The translations under genes and the position numbers were made by a program. Positions 45,203-54,839 of a stretch of DNA of 62,076 nucleotides are shown in pieces. Positions within the stretch are counted from its first letter, which is position 1; the number at the start of each line of letters is the position of its first letter. The notes under the pieces were generated by a model. The model ran no database searches, was not told the DNA's origin, and saw only the letters and a program-made list of their open reading frames with translations. Source of the stretch: Rhodopirellula sp. (GTDB lineage Bacteria > Planctomycetota > Planctomycetia > Pirellulales > Thermoguttaceae). The stretch is from positions 1 to 62,076 of the forward strand of contig JAAYEH010000046.1 of assembly GCA_012728855.1 (NCBI GenBank), given 5' to 3'.

Positions 45203-45424
45203 ATGCAACCCGATACGATTTCCGTTCGAGTCGTTAACGAAGCCGAGATTGACGCCGACACGGCGGATTTGACGGTCGTCGTTGAGGGCAGTTCCGTCTT
45301 TTCAGGGTCCGAAGCGTTCAAGAAGGCCAAGGAGTTGCGGGCCTTGATTGATGCTTTGAAGGAAGCCGGAATAGCATGGAAAGCGCTGTCGTTGTCAGCC
45401 ATGTTGAGCGTTGCGCTGTCCTGA
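45203..45424 (+). pseudogene. SIMPL (DUF541) domain remnant
   Basis: The frame reads MQPDTISVRVVNEAEIDADTADLTVVVEGSSVFSGSEAFKKAKELRALIDALKEAGIA. The alternation of strands with a helix ending in DALKEAGI is the start of SIMPL/DUF541 domains (oxidative-stress-related BP26-type proteins). After residue 58 the frame becomes WKALSLSAMLSVALS and stops, leaving about 73 residues of some 230. There is no signal peptide. An in-frame TTG at 45173 is possible. The remainder is not found downstream, so the gene was cut. Confidence 0.55.
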
Positions 45425-45573
45425 CTGGCGTGGAGGCTCGGAGAGCCAGGATGGGTCAGTGTGGCGCGAGCACTCGTGTGGCCAGGCTCATTGCTGCAAT
45501 CGTTTGTGCCGCCGTTGTCCAATCCGGCCTCGGAGAAGGCGAGCCATTGTCTCTGCCATGCTCTCTCGGCGGC

Positions 45574-48084
45574 TCATTTTTTTACCGGCGCGAGCGTCGG
45601 GCGATTGCCCTTGGACGCCATCACGACCGACTCCGACTCGGACGAATTGGCCGGTTCCTCGGTCGCGCTTGCCGCAGGCGCTTGCTCCGATTGACTAGGG
45701 GACGAGGAAGTGGCGGAGGAGGCATTGGCGATGCTGTAATAGTGCGTGGTTTCCTCGCTCACCAGTCGAGTTCCCAACGGCTTGCAGGAAACTTCCGCGC
45801 GACAGACATGATTGCCCGGCGCGTCGGCGCGAGCGCGGACTTTCAGTACGAGATTCTCTCCGGCAGCCACGGCCGCAATCGGATCGAACACCACCTGTCC
45901 CGCGCCGATGCGATTCCGGCTTCCTTCGGCGGCGACCGGTTCGACACCGTAGGAAAAATAGACAACCACGTCGACGTTCTCGGCCGCCTTGGTGCCGCGG
46001 TTGTGTATTTCCAATTCATAGACCGTCTCCTGACCGACCGGTATCGGTCCGGGAGGATCACTGACGGTCAGCGCCAGGTCGGCCATGGATTCGATCTGGG
46101 TCGCGGCGTCGCCGGAAGCCGCCAGGTCGTCGTTGGCCTTGGCCGAGACGTCGATACGGCCGACCCCGGCTGTCTGGAGATTGCAGGTCAGAAGCAAAAC
46201 CACCTCGCCGCCGGGACTGAGGCTTTCGGCAGTCCAGGTGACCTTCTTGCCGCCGGCATTGGGACGGCCATCCTGGAGACTGGATACGTATTGTATTTCC
46301 GGCGGCAGCGAAGCGGTGACTTCAAGGTTCTTCGCCGCGGCGTTGCCGGGGTTTTTGACGCAAATTCGGTAGGTCACGTTGGCGCCGACGTACTGAATCG
46401 CGGGCGCTTCCACCGCCACGGCAAGTTCGGCCCGGCGGACCAGGATTTTCTCCGCCAGGTGTGCTTCGACGCCCCCTTCGGCTTGCGCGTCGACTTTGAT
46501 TGTCAGGGCGCCGCTGTGCCGAGCGGTAAGTTCCACCTCCACCACCTTCTTCTCGCCGGCAGCCAGGTCGCCGAACTGGTGCGTGGCAGGCGGTCCCTGG
46601 GTCGGCCCCATGGGGAAGAGCGAAAGAACCACGTTCTCCGCCCCGCCGTTGCCCGTGTTGGTGATCTCCAACCGGAAAGCCTCCGCTTTGCCGTAAAGCA
46701 CTTCCCGCGGCCCGTCCAATTGCATCGCCAGGCGCGCTTCCTGTACCTCGATAACGGTCTGCGACCTGGTGGGCGTATAGTCCCATTTGACGCTGAGGTC
46801 GAGCGGTCGACTCTCGCGGGGCACGATCTTCAACGCGAGCCTTTCGCGCCCTTTTGCTTCCAGACGACCGACCTGCCAACGGAGCTGATGAGGTGCCTCG
46901 GCAGAAGCCGGGATGGAGTCGATCGAACCGGCGCTCGGTTCCGTGCCGAGCACGTCGGCCCAATCCGGCAGGTCGACCGTTACCACGGTCTGATCGGCGG
47001 CGACCTCGCCCGCGTTGCGGATCGACAGGTCGTACGTCGACGGCTTGCCCACCGAAATTCGCTTCGGCCCGACCGTTTCGACGCTCAGCAACGGCCCTTG
47101 CCTGGCGAAGAGAACGTTGCCGCTGTTGGTCGATGCCGTCGCGTCGCTTGTCGGGACTTTCGTTCGGATGGGCACCAACTCGCTTGTCGGGGAAGTTGGG
47201 CTCTGGCTCCCGACCGTAAGCCGGTCCGTCGTCTGGTCCCTAATGGACGACGGAGTGTTCACGCCGACCTCGGGCGTTGCGGTTTCAGCCGCTGTGTCGG
47301 TGGAGGACGACTGCCTGGACGGATCCAAGACGTCGGCCAACGTGCCGGCATTCTCCGTGCCTTGGATGCGGCTGGCGATGCGGGGACTCGGCGTTGCACG
47401 ACTCGGCAGGGATGCGGCACGGGGCGAGTTCTCGGGAACTGTCTTCTGAACCAAGTCAGATTGGATGGAAACGGTCTCTGAAGTCGGGGAATTGCCATCA
47501 ATTGGGGTTGGTCGATGCACCGGCGCGAGCGTCGGTACGGGTGGCGACCGCAATGCGGCGTTGGACGACGTCGACGGCGGCGTTACGCCCTCGCGGACCG
47601 CGGGCGACGGAATCTCGTCGGCAGAAGGTTCGCGTGTGGACGGAAAGATTGAGCCCCGCAAGGCCGTCAGACGTTGATGAAGTGGGCCAATGCCGGGCAG
47701 GATGGAGGTTGGCGACTCGCGAGGCGCGGACACCGCTTCCCCCTGGGGAGCTTCGACCACCGTTCGTCGATCGGCGAACTGCGCCGCCTGCCGCCCTGTC
47801 GGCGCGTTCTCACGGTTTTCCGACCGAGCAACCGATGCCACATGGTTGCTGGCCGTAGAAACGCCCGGGTTGGAACGGGATGTCGCAGCGCCGGCGGCGC
47901 GCTGGTTTGCCGGCGGTTTCGCGCTCGGCTGACGAGATCTCTGCCGTTGCTGCACTGGCCGAGGCCCGAACAGAGCTTCCGTGATTCCGTCGAGCAGGCC
48001 ACCGACCCCTTCTGCAAAGACCGGTGTGGTAGCCGATAGTATGGCCCAGGAAAGGAGGAGTGCCAGGACGATTCGGTAACGCAT
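45574..48084 (-). CDS. Large exported protein with repeated DUF11-type beta-sandwich domains
   Basis: This protein has 836 residues. A signal peptide (IVLALLLSWAILSATTPVFA) precedes about 300 Ser/Pro/Thr-rich disordered residues. From about residue 340 four or five beta-sandwich repeats follow, each starting with phrases such as SVGKPSTYDLSIRNAGEVAADQTVV, YVGANVTYRICVKNPGNAAAKNLEVT and PVGQETVYELEIHNRGTKAAENVDVV, all DUF11/CARDB-like. No cell-wall anchor or autotransporter barrel is seen. The ATG at 48084 starts the signal peptide; 48111 is an alternative. It is downstream of the kinase and sigma-factor genes with a 91-base gap, so they may form one functional group. A structural or adhesive envelope role is inferred. 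Confidence 0.8.
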   Translation of the reverse strand: MRYRIVLALLLSWAILSATTPVFAEGVGGLLDGITEALFGPRPVQQRQRSRQPSAKPPANQRAAGAATSRSNPGVSTASNHVASVARSENRENAPTGRQAAQFADRRTVVEAPQGEAVSAPRESPTSILPGIGPLHQRLTALRGSIFPSTREPSADEIPSPAVREGVTPPSTSSNAALRSPPVPTLAPVHRPTPIDGNSPTSETVSIQSDLVQKTVPENSPRAASLPSRATPSPRIASRIQGTENAGTLADVLDPSRQSSSTDTAAETATPEVGVNTPSSIRDQTTDRLTVGSQSPTSPTSELVPIRTKVPTSDATASTNSGNVLFARQGPLLSVETVGPKRISVGKPSTYDLSIRNAGEVAADQTVVTVDLPDWADVLGTEPSAGSIDSIPASAEAPHQLRWQVGRLEAKGRERLALKIVPRESRPLDLSVKWDYTPTRSQTVIEVQEARLAMQLDGPREVLYGKAEAFRLEITNTGNGGAENVVLSLFPMGPTQGPPATHQFGDLAAGEKKVVEVELTARHSGALTIKVDAQAEGGVEAHLAEKILVRRAELAVAVEAPAIQYVGANVTYRICVKNPGNAAAKNLEVTASLPPEIQYVSSLQDGRPNAGGKKVTWTAESLSPGGEVVLLLTCNLQTAGVGRIDVSAKANDDLAASGDAATQIESMADLALTVSDPPGPIPVGQETVYELEIHNRGTKAAENVDVVVYFSYGVEPVAAEGSRNRIGAGQVVFDPIAAVAAGENLVLKVRARADAPGNHVCRAEVSCKPLGTRLVSEETTHYYSIANASSATSSSPSQSEQAPAASATEEPANSSESESVVMASKGNRPTLAPVKK

Positions 48085-48175
48085 GGAAACACCTGCCCGT
48101 GCTGAAAGCAAAACGGATTTTCATCATGCGGTATCGGAAGAAATGATTTTGAGGGTTTAGCCGACTTTGCAGATT

Positions 48176-49801
48176 CTACGGTCGCTGGCCAAAATAGCTG
48201 CTCAGCGACCGAACCCTGTCTACCAGGTAGGCCGTCACCCCCGCCGTTACCAGCATCGCCACGAGGAAGACGACATGCCGGTCCCAGGCCGGGTCGAAGC
48301 GCTGCTGTAAGTCGGGGCGCCGATGGTAGAAGTCGACTAAGAGCACGCCGTAGCCGGCCATGCATAAGGCGGTCATAAACCACACGAACCGCACACGAAA
48401 CCAAAGCCCCGACGCGACAATTAGAAGGGGATATCCAACCACCAGTGGGCTGGCCGCGCCATCGGCGACCAGGAGAACCGCCAGCATGAGGCAAGAGTCA
48501 AGTGCCCCCCAAAGGAAGCGGGCAGGAAACGACCACCTCTGAAACTTCAGGCATTGCTGCAACGCAATCGAACTGATGACCCAAGCGGCAGTCAGCAGGG
48601 TAATTTCTGTATGGAACCAGGCGGGCACGGTATCCAGTGAGTAATTCAACAGTTCCACCAGGTAGAAGACCGCCAGCGCGGCCAGTCGCGAGGCGAGGGC
48701 CGGTTCGCGTCGCGTCCATGACCAGAGCCGTTCGACCGGGTTGGGCGGCTTCACGGCGAGGGCTTCTCCCCGGCAAAACCGCTCCAGGTCGTCGGCCACC
48801 TCGTCGGCGGATGAATAGCGGTCTGAAGGCGACTTGGCCAGACATGTCAAGCAGATCAACTCCAACCCCCGCGGAACCCGCGGATTGAGTTGTCTGGGCA
48901 AGCTTGGCTCGCGGCTGAGCACCTGCATGAGCGTGTCGAGCGCGTTTTCTTCCGCAAAAGGAGGCCGGCCGGTGAGCATTTCGTAGAGAATGGCTCCAAG
49001 GGCGTAGACGTCGGCAGCCGGTCCGATGGCATCGCCGCGGCCCGACGCTTGCTCCGGTGCCATGTAGCTGGGGGTTCCGGCAATCACGCCGGTGGCGGTG
49101 CCATCGGACCCTGGTGTTAATACCTTCGCCAGGCCGAAATCGGTCACGTACGGTTCGTCGTCGCCATCCAGCAGAATGTTCGACGGCTTGAGATCGCGGT
49201 GAACGATGCCGTGGCGGTGAAGATGGGCGACGGCCCGCGAGACCTTGGCGAGAATCCGCACGGCCGGATCGACGTCGAGTTGCCCCGCCGCCAGGCGTTG
49301 GGCAAGGCTGACGCCCTCGACGTGTTCCATGGCGAAGTAGTGTTGGCCGTGGATCTGCCCGACCTCGTGGATGCGAACGATATGGGGATGGCTGAGTCGG
49401 GCGGCAGCTTTGGCTTCGATCAGGAATCGTCGCACGTGCTCCGGCGACGCAAGACGGCCGGCCAGGATCATCTTGATGGCAACCGTTCGGTCGAGCGACT
49501 TCTGCCGCGCTCGGTAGACAACGCCCATCCCTCCCCGGCCGACTTCCGCCAGCAATTCATACGGTCCGAAATCGCAAGGCAGTCCGGTAACGGATTCCCC
49601 CTCGACGGTTGTTTCCGCTGTCGCGGCGGCACCGGGCGACGGCGCCAATCGATCCAGCGCTTCGAGGCAGTCAAGGGCCGACGCCAGGCTCGGGTGCTCT
49701 TCGAGCAGCGCGGCGCGATCGACGGATTGCCCGGCATGAAGACGATCGAGGTAGTCGTCCAGCGCATCGAATTCCCCACCGTCCTCGGGCCGCTCGTCCA
49801 T
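48176..49801 (-). CDS. Membrane Ser/Thr protein kinase (PknB-like)
   Basis: This protein has 541 residues. The N-terminal 75 are acidic and precede a complete Hanks-type kinase domain: GRGGMGVVYRA (glycine loop), VAIKM (Lys), IVHRDLKPSN (catalytic Asp), TDFGLAK and TPSYMAPEQ. The C-terminus has about five hydrophobic segments (LAALAVFYLVELL, LTAAWVISSIAL, FMTALCMAGYGVLL, VVFLVAMLVTAGVTAYLV) and no known sensor domain. The start codon overlaps the sigma-factor stop in TAATG, so translation is coupled; an in-frame ATG at 49849 would overlap more. Such ECF-kinase pairs in planctomycetes are thought to work as signal transduction units, the kinase modulating the sigma factor. Confidence 0.9.
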   Translation of the reverse strand: MDERPEDGGEFDALDDYLDRLHAGQSVDRAALLEEHPSLASALDCLEALDRLAPSPGAAATAETTVEGESVTGLPCDFGPYELLAEVGRGGMGVVYRARQKSLDRTVAIKMILAGRLASPEHVRRFLIEAKAAARLSHPHIVRIHEVGQIHGQHYFAMEHVEGVSLAQRLAAGQLDVDPAVRILAKVSRAVAHLHRHGIVHRDLKPSNILLDGDDEPYVTDFGLAKVLTPGSDGTATGVIAGTPSYMAPEQASGRGDAIGPAADVYALGAILYEMLTGRPPFAEENALDTLMQVLSREPSLPRQLNPRVPRGLELICLTCLAKSPSDRYSSADEVADDLERFCRGEALAVKPPNPVERLWSWTRREPALASRLAALAVFYLVELLNYSLDTVPAWFHTEITLLTAAWVISSIALQQCLKFQRWSFPARFLWGALDSCLMLAVLLVADGAASPLVVGYPLLIVASGLWFRVRFVWFMTALCMAGYGVLLVDFYHRRPDLQQRFDPAWDRHVVFLVAMLVTAGVTAYLVDRVRSLSSYFGQRP

Positions 49802-50418
49802 TACTGGTCGCCCATCCCCTCTTGGAGCCGCTTGATCGCTCGCATCCATAGCATCTGCACGGCCGGTCGGCTCCGACCCATTTGCTCGGCGACCTCGTTG
49901 AACGGCAGTCGCTGCAGGTTTCGCAGCAGAATGACTTCCTGGTAGTCGGGCGGGAGTTGTCCCAGCGCCGCGGCGACCCGAAGTTCGTCGTCGATTCGCA
50001 GCAGTTCCTCGCTGGGTGTGCCGCCCGGAGCAGCCGGCTCCGGCGCTCCTCGTCCATCCTCGCCCGATTCAGCCCCGTCGCGAAACCGGACTTCCCGGCG
50101 AACCTGCCGTTTCGCCGTACCGTGATACTGCCGCACAAAGTCCGCCACGTTGTTGGAAAGGATTCTCCGCAGCCAGGCCATCCACTGCTTCTCGGACTCG
50201 CCTTCGAAGCGGTCGAAGTCGCGATGCGCCTCGAGCATGGTTTCCTGCACCAGATCGGAGGCGTCGACCTTGACTCGCAACCAGGTCTCCACCTGAGCGC
50301 GGGCAATCAACCCCAGATAGCTCCGGCACATCTCGAACAACTGGTCCCGGCATGACGGGTCGCCTTGCCGGGCTTTCTGAAGCAGGTCGCGGATTTCCGA
50401 GCGGTCGAATTCGGGCAT
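49801..50418 (-). CDS. ECF-type RNA polymerase sigma factor
   Basis: This protein has 205 residues. Region 2 is seen in VKVDASDLVQETMLEAHRDFDRFEG (DLVQET) and MAWLRRILSNNVADFVRQY. Region 4 is LGQLPPDYQEVILLRNLQRLPFNEVAEQMGRSRPAVQMLWMRAIKRLQ, a helix-turn-helix that recognises the -35 box. The first 40 residues include DLLQKARQGDPSCRDQLFEMCRSYLG, typical of planctomycete-type ECF factors paired with kinases. No anti-sigma factor is adjacent; the coupled kinase takes that position. The stop TAA overlaps the kinase ATG. Confidence 0.9.
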   Translation of the reverse strand: MPEFDRSEIRDLLQKARQGDPSCRDQLFEMCRSYLGLIARAQVETWLRVKVDASDLVQETMLEAHRDFDRFEGESEKQWMAWLRRILSNNVADFVRQYHGTAKRQVRREVRFRDGAESGEDGRGAPEPAAPGGTPSEELLRIDDELRVAAALGQLPPDYQEVILLRNLQRLPFNEVAEQMGRSRPAVQMLWMRAIKRLQEGMGDQ

Positions 50419-50532
50419 CGAGAGAAGGCAGCGACAACGAGGGCGGTTGCGACGATCGGCAGGGGCTTCCGGGCAAGCGAACGCCCTTCTGAATTCTACC
50501 GCCAGCGGGGGAAGGCATCAATTGCGAGTCCA

Positions 50533-51600
50533 TCAATCGCGAAGATCGAATCCCAGCCCGGCTTGATCCGTGGGAAAGAGGGTGCCGGCGCGAAGGCGAA
50601 CCGCGCCGTCGCCGGGATCGCCCACCAGCCCCAGATGGCCATCGAGATCGGCATAGGCGATGCTTGCGTCGGCCAACGCGAAGTGCAAGCCGGCAGCAAT
50701 ACCCAGGGCCGATTCGTCCATGCTGCCGACCATTACGTCGAGCTTCGCCGCACGGGCGACCGCACAGATCTTCAGCCCTTCGGCGATCCCGCCTACCTTC
50801 ATCAGCTTCACGTTGAGCATGTCGACCAGATTGTCGCGAGCCAGCCGAAAGGCCCCGCGAAGCGTGGTGACGCTCTCGTCGGCCATAATCGGCACCGATC
50901 CCCGACTGGCTACTTGTCCCAGCAGGTCGGGCTCCGCCTGAAAGGTCGGCTGTTCGAGCGTTTCCAGTCCGGCGCCGCGGGCTTGGTCGATGAACCAGAG
51001 GGCCTGCTCGGCCGTGTACCCCTGATTGGCGTCGAACCGCAGCCCAATCTCGCGGCCGACCGCCTCGCGGACCTGATGGACGCGGGCAACGTCGGTCTCG
51101 ACATCCAGCCCCCCCTTGATTTTCAAAGCCTGAAAACCCTCCGCCACGAAACAGCGAGCCTGCCGGACGGTGCCTTCGACCGACTGAATGCCGATGGTCA
51201 CACTGGTCCGCATTGATTCGCGGTATCCTCCCAGCAGTTTCCAGAGAGGCAGGTCGCAGCGTTTGCCGAGGATGTCGTACAAGGCCATGTCGACCGCGGC
51301 CATCGCGGAAGGCTCGTCGCGCAGCGCTGGCCAAAGCCGCTCCCGCAACATGGCGGAGCGGAGCGGGTCAGCCCCCTTCAACGCCGGTTCGACCATGGTC
51401 CGCAATGTGTTCAGGACGCTCTCGGCGGTTTCGCCGGTGGCCTGCTGATCGGGCGCTGCGCAACCGCAGCCGACGATCCGCCGGTCGGTGGCGATGCGAA
51501 GGAAGACGTTCGTCGTCGCCTCCAGTACATCGTAGGCGGCCGTATACGGCTCCGTCAGCCGCATCGTCACCGCCCAAGCTTCCACCCGAGTGATCTTCAT
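50533..51600 (-). CDS. Enolase-superfamily racemase/epimerase (MLE/dipeptide epimerase group)
   Basis: This protein has 355 residues. The N-terminal capping domain (KITRVEAWAVTMRLTEPYTAAYD) precedes a barrel with KIKGG (KxK base motif), RFDANQGY (metal Asp), ETLEQP (Glu), MADES (third ligand) and the NVKLMKVGG strand bearing the opposite lysine. This set is that of the muconate lactonising/dipeptide epimerase subgroup, which invert carbon stereocentres of substrates such as L-Ala-D/L-Glu. No peptidoglycan recycling gene is adjacent, so the substrate stays open. No signal peptide is seen. It diverges from the GNAT gene. Confidence 0.87.
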   Translation of the reverse strand: MKITRVEAWAVTMRLTEPYTAAYDVLEATTNVFLRIATDRRIVGCGCAAPDQQATGETAESVLNTLRTMVEPALKGADPLRSAMLRERLWPALRDEPSAMAAVDMALYDILGKRCDLPLWKLLGGYRESMRTSVTIGIQSVEGTVRQARCFVAEGFQALKIKGGLDVETDVARVHQVREAVGREIGLRFDANQGYTAEQALWFIDQARGAGLETLEQPTFQAEPDLLGQVASRGSVPIMADESVTTLRGAFRLARDNLVDMLNVKLMKVGGIAEGLKICAVARAAKLDVMVGSMDESALGIAAGLHFALADASIAYADLDGHLGLVGDPGDGAVRLRAGTLFPTDQAGLGFDLRD

Positions 51601-51732
51601 TGCCGTGCCTCGACCGGTTCCCGTCCACTGGGATTCTGTTTAGCCGAGCGGGAACAACGTGTCAATCGGCTTCCGTATTCCGCGGGGTGAAGTATAATCG
51701 GCAGGCGAGCCTATTTAAAGGAGGTATCTGCC

Positions 51733-52662
51733 ATGTCCGCGATGCGTTTGCGAACGATGAACGAGCGGGATTGTTCCGAGGTGGCCGAACTGATCTGCGT
51801 ATCGACCAACTATTGGTATCAGGCCCGCGGCGGTCCGGTGATTTTTCCGGCGGGGCCCGAGGCCACCGACATCTATTTCCAAGTCTACGAGGCGATGGAC
51901 CCCGGATGTGGCGTGGTGGCGGAAAATCCCGGTAACGGGCGGCTGATGGGCTCCTGTTTCTTTCATCCACGGCCCCGGCACGTTTCGCTGGGCATCATGA
52001 ACGTGCATCCGAACTACTTTGGCCGGGGCGTCGCGCGGGCGTTGCTGCAGTTCATCATCGACTACGCCGACCAGAACGATTGCCGGTCGCTTCGGCTGAC
52101 GCAAAGCGCGATGAATCTCGACTCGTTTTCACTCTACACCCGCGCCGGGTTCGTTCCCCGCTGCGCCTACCAGGATCTGCTGATCCACGTGCCCGCCTCC
52201 GGATTACCGCAAGAGGCGGAGGGCCGGATGCGGGTTCGCCCGGCGACGGAAGCGGATGTGCCTGCAATGACCGCCCTGGAGATGGAAGTCTCCGGGATCA
52301 CCCGCGAAAAGGACTGCCGGCACACGATCGCCAACCGGGAAGGGATTTGGGAAGTGCTGGTGATTGAGGGGCCGGACGGAATCGACGGCTGGATGATTTC
52401 GGTGAAGCACGCCGCCATGAACATGCTCGGCCCTTGCGTGGCGCGGACGCAGCAACAGGCGGCCTCGCTGATCGGGCAGGCACTGGATCGATTCCGCGGC
52501 GGGTGTGCGGTGTTTCTCGTGCCGGTCGATTCCGCGCAGCTCGTGCGGCAAATGTACTCCTGGGGAGCGAGGAACTGCGAACTACACTTCTGCCAGGTCC
52601 GCGGCGACTTTCAGCCTTTTCAAGGCGTCAACATGCCGACCTTCCTGCCGGAGACCGGCTGA
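51733..52662 (+). CDS. Double-GNAT N-acetyltransferase
   Basis: This protein has 309 residues with two acetyltransferase domains. The first (residues 5-150) has the acetyl-CoA loop VHPNYFGRGVARALLQFII and SLYTRAGF. The second (from about 165, MRVRPATEADVPAMTALEMEVSG) is degenerate and lacks a clear Q/RxxGxG/A loop, so it may be structural. AAAGGAGGTATCTGCC directly precedes the ATG. The substrate is unknown; standing alone between divergent and downstream genes it has no informative neighbours. Confidence 0.83.
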   Translation: MSAMRLRTMNERDCSEVAELICVSTNYWYQARGGPVIFPAGPEATDIYFQVYEAMDPGCGVVAENPGNGRLMGSCFFHPRPRHVSLGIMNVHPNYFGRGVARALLQFIIDYADQNDCRSLRLTQSAMNLDSFSLYTRAGFVPRCAYQDLLIHVPASGLPQEAEGRMRVRPATEADVPAMTALEMEVSGITREKDCRHTIANREGIWEVLVIEGPDGIDGWMISVKHAAMNMLGPCVARTQQQAASLIGQALDRFRGGCAVFLVPVDSAQLVRQMYSWGARNCELHFCQVRGDFQPFQGVNMPTFLPETG

Positions 52663-52712
52663 GTGGCGTCAAACGGTGAGGCGCCGAAATCACCGCAAAA
52701 CCGGAGATGGTC

Positions 52713-53699
52713 ATGCCCGAACCTATCCGACCAAAGCCCGCAGAGCAGGACAGCGATTATGACGGCGCTTGGAAAGAGGCGCTCCGCCTGCACTTTCGTG
52801 AGATCCTGACGGTGTACTTTTCCGCCATTGCCGCGACGATCGATTGGAGCGTCGCGCCGCAGTGGCACGACAAAGAACTCAGCCAGGTACTCGCGCAGGC
52901 CGGACATCGCGCCGGGCTGGTGGACATGCTCGTCAGGGTGCGATTGCTGACAGGCGACGAGCAATGGATCTTCTTGCATTTCGAGGTGCAATCGGCGAGG
53001 GAAACCGGTTTTGAGGTTCGAGTCGCCCGCTACAACGGGGGTTTGTTCTGGATCTTCAAGCAGCGCGTGGTCAGCCTCGTAATTCTCGCGGATTTGGACG
53101 AGCGTTGGCGGCCGAGCGAGGACGTGTTTCGCTTGGCAGATTTTGAGAGCCGACTACGATTCCCCGTATGCAAGCTGGTGGAGCGAGTAGACCACCAGTG
53201 GGGTGGGAGCGATGCCTCGCTTGCCGTCCAGATCGCTCGGGCGCAGATTGCGGCCCTGCGTACGGCCGGAGACCCCGATGGCCGATACCTTGCCAAGTGG
53301 CAGGTGGTGCGAAATCTGTTTGATTTTGGATATAATGCGGAGGAGTTGCGGGAAATCTTCCGCTTAATCGACTGGATGATGCGCCTCCCAAATGAACTGA
53401 ACCGCAAGTTCGAACGGGAACTCATTGCTCTGGAGGAGAGTCTGAACATGCCTTACATCACTTCAGTGGAACGGATTGCAGAAGAACGCGGTGAAGCACG
53501 CGGTGAAGTGAAAGGCGGAGCGAATGTCCTGCTGAGACAGCTTGCCAGGCTTTGTGGTCCACTCCCCGCGAACCTCCAGCAACGTGTGCGCCAATTGCCC
53601 GTCGACGGGCAAGAAATGTTGGCGGAGGCGGTGTTTGATTTCGGCTCGTTGCAGGATCTCGAAGCCTGGCTTGATTCACACCAGCAATCCTCGCAGTAA
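52713..53699 (+). CDS. Rpn/PD-(D/E)XK-type transposase-like nuclease
   Basis: This protein has 328 residues. The nuclease-like core is residues 65-100: LVDMLVRVRLLTGDEQWIFLHFEVQS, with D, then E-x-Q as in the Rpn and DUF4351-type PD-(D/E)XK families. The remainder is helical (LAKWQVVRNLFDFGYNAEELREIF) and a Glu/Arg-rich linker (RIAEERGEARGEV) leads to a final DUF4351-like domain ending in LEAWL. Many planctomycetes have tens of such genes, which spread as recombination-promoting nuclease elements. Two ATGs occur; 52713 is preferred because CGGAG lies six bases ahead. Confidence 0.8.
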   Translation: MPEPIRPKPAEQDSDYDGAWKEALRLHFREILTVYFSAIAATIDWSVAPQWHDKELSQVLAQAGHRAGLVDMLVRVRLLTGDEQWIFLHFEVQSARETGFEVRVARYNGGLFWIFKQRVVSLVILADLDERWRPSEDVFRLADFESRLRFPVCKLVERVDHQWGGSDASLAVQIARAQIAALRTAGDPDGRYLAKWQVVRNLFDFGYNAEELREIFRLIDWMMRLPNELNRKFERELIALEESLNMPYITSVERIAEERGEARGEVKGGANVLLRQLARLCGPLPANLQQRVRQLPVDGQEMLAEAVFDFGSLQDLEAWLDSHQQSSQ

Positions 53700-53765
53700 C
53701 ACGGCCGAACACTCCCACTCTCCCTTCTATACCATCTATACCACAGGCCGGAGGATTTTGCGGAC

Positions 53766-54821
53766 ATGCCCGCCTACCGAACACCTATCGAGAAACAACC
53801 TTTCGGCTTCACCGCCGACGGTTCCTCAGTCGACCGCTACACCCTCCGCAACAACAACGGCCCTTCCGTTTCCCTGGTCAACTTCGGCGCCACGGTCACG
53901 GAACTGCACCTTCCCGACCGCAAAGGAGACTTCGACGACGTTGTCCTCGGCTTCGACAACCTTGCCCAGTACGAAACGCAAAGCCCGTACTTCGGCAGCA
54001 CGGTCGGGCGCGTGGCGTTCCGCATCCCCGGCGGCCGTTTTGATCTGGACGGCCGGACGTACCAACTCGAATTGAACCGCGCCCCGCATCATTTGCACGG
54101 CGGCACGAAAGGCTTGAGTTGGGTCGTCTGGCAGGCGGAACCACTCGACACTCCCGACGGTCCGGCAGTGCGGTGTACCTATCACAGCCCGGACGGCGAT
54201 CAGGGCTATCCCGGCAACCTCGACGTCGCCGTCGTCCACACGCTCACTAATCGCAATGAACTGAAGATCGATTACACCGCCACGACCGATCGTGCCACGC
54301 CGGTGAATCTCACGCACCACGGCTACTTCAACCTTGCCGGGGCCGGTTGCGGCGATGTGCTCGACCACGTCGTCTGGATCGACGCCGATCACTACACCCC
54401 CACCGACGATTCCCTCACGCCTACCGGTGAAATCGCCCCGGTGGCCGATACCGTCTTCGACCTCACTAAACCGGTCCGCATCGGTCAGCGCCAGGCCCAA
54501 ACCGGCGGCTTCGATCTGGCCTACTTGCACAACCATACGGGCGGATCCCTGGAACTCGTCGCTCGCGTCGAGGAACCCTCCAGCGGACGCGTGCTCGAAG
54601 TGCTCAGCACCGCGCCGGCGGTGATCTTCTACACCGGCAAATGGATGCCGGAAAGAATGGAGGGCAAACGGGGCCGGATCTACGAGAAATTCGGCGGCCT
54701 TTGCGTCGAGACCGGGCATCTGCCCGACTCCGTCCACCATGAGAACTTCCCTTCGATGATTCTCCGGCCCGGGCAAATATATCGGCAGACCTGCGTGTAT
54801 CGTTTTTCCACGAAGAGCTAA
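53766..54821 (+). CDS. galM: Aldose 1-epimerase (mutarotase)
   Basis: The enzyme interconverts alpha and beta forms of aldoses such as galactose. The protein has 351 residues, typical length. Conserved parts are VSLVNFGATVTELHLPDRKGDFDDVVLGFD, YFGSTVGRVAFRI, LHGGTKGLSWVVW (active-site His), NLTHHGYFNLAG (second His) and GLCVETGHLPDSVHHENFPS (catalytic Glu). No signal peptide. GGAGG stands 13 bases ahead of the ATG. It is followed at 18 bases by a glycosyltransferase gene and three bases further by an FAD gene, suggesting an operon for galactose-derived envelope sugar. Confidence 0.93.
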   Translation: MPAYRTPIEKQPFGFTADGSSVDRYTLRNNNGPSVSLVNFGATVTELHLPDRKGDFDDVVLGFDNLAQYETQSPYFGSTVGRVAFRIPGGRFDLDGRTYQLELNRAPHHLHGGTKGLSWVVWQAEPLDTPDGPAVRCTYHSPDGDQGYPGNLDVAVVHTLTNRNELKIDYTATTDRATPVNLTHHGYFNLAGAGCGDVLDHVVWIDADHYTPTDDSLTPTGEIAPVADTVFDLTKPVRIGQRQAQTGGFDLAYLHNHTGGSLELVARVEEPSSGRVLEVLSTAPAVIFYTGKWMPERMEGKRGRIYEKFGGLCVETGHLPDSVHHENFPSMILRPGQIYRQTCVYRFSTKS

Positions 54822-54839
54822 CCGAGGCAGACGCCCGAG

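Noticed and set aside
45376..47481. A 701-codon plus-strand frame over the DUF11 gene
   Set aside because: Antisense shadow of a repeat-containing exported protein with a clear signal peptide on the other strand.
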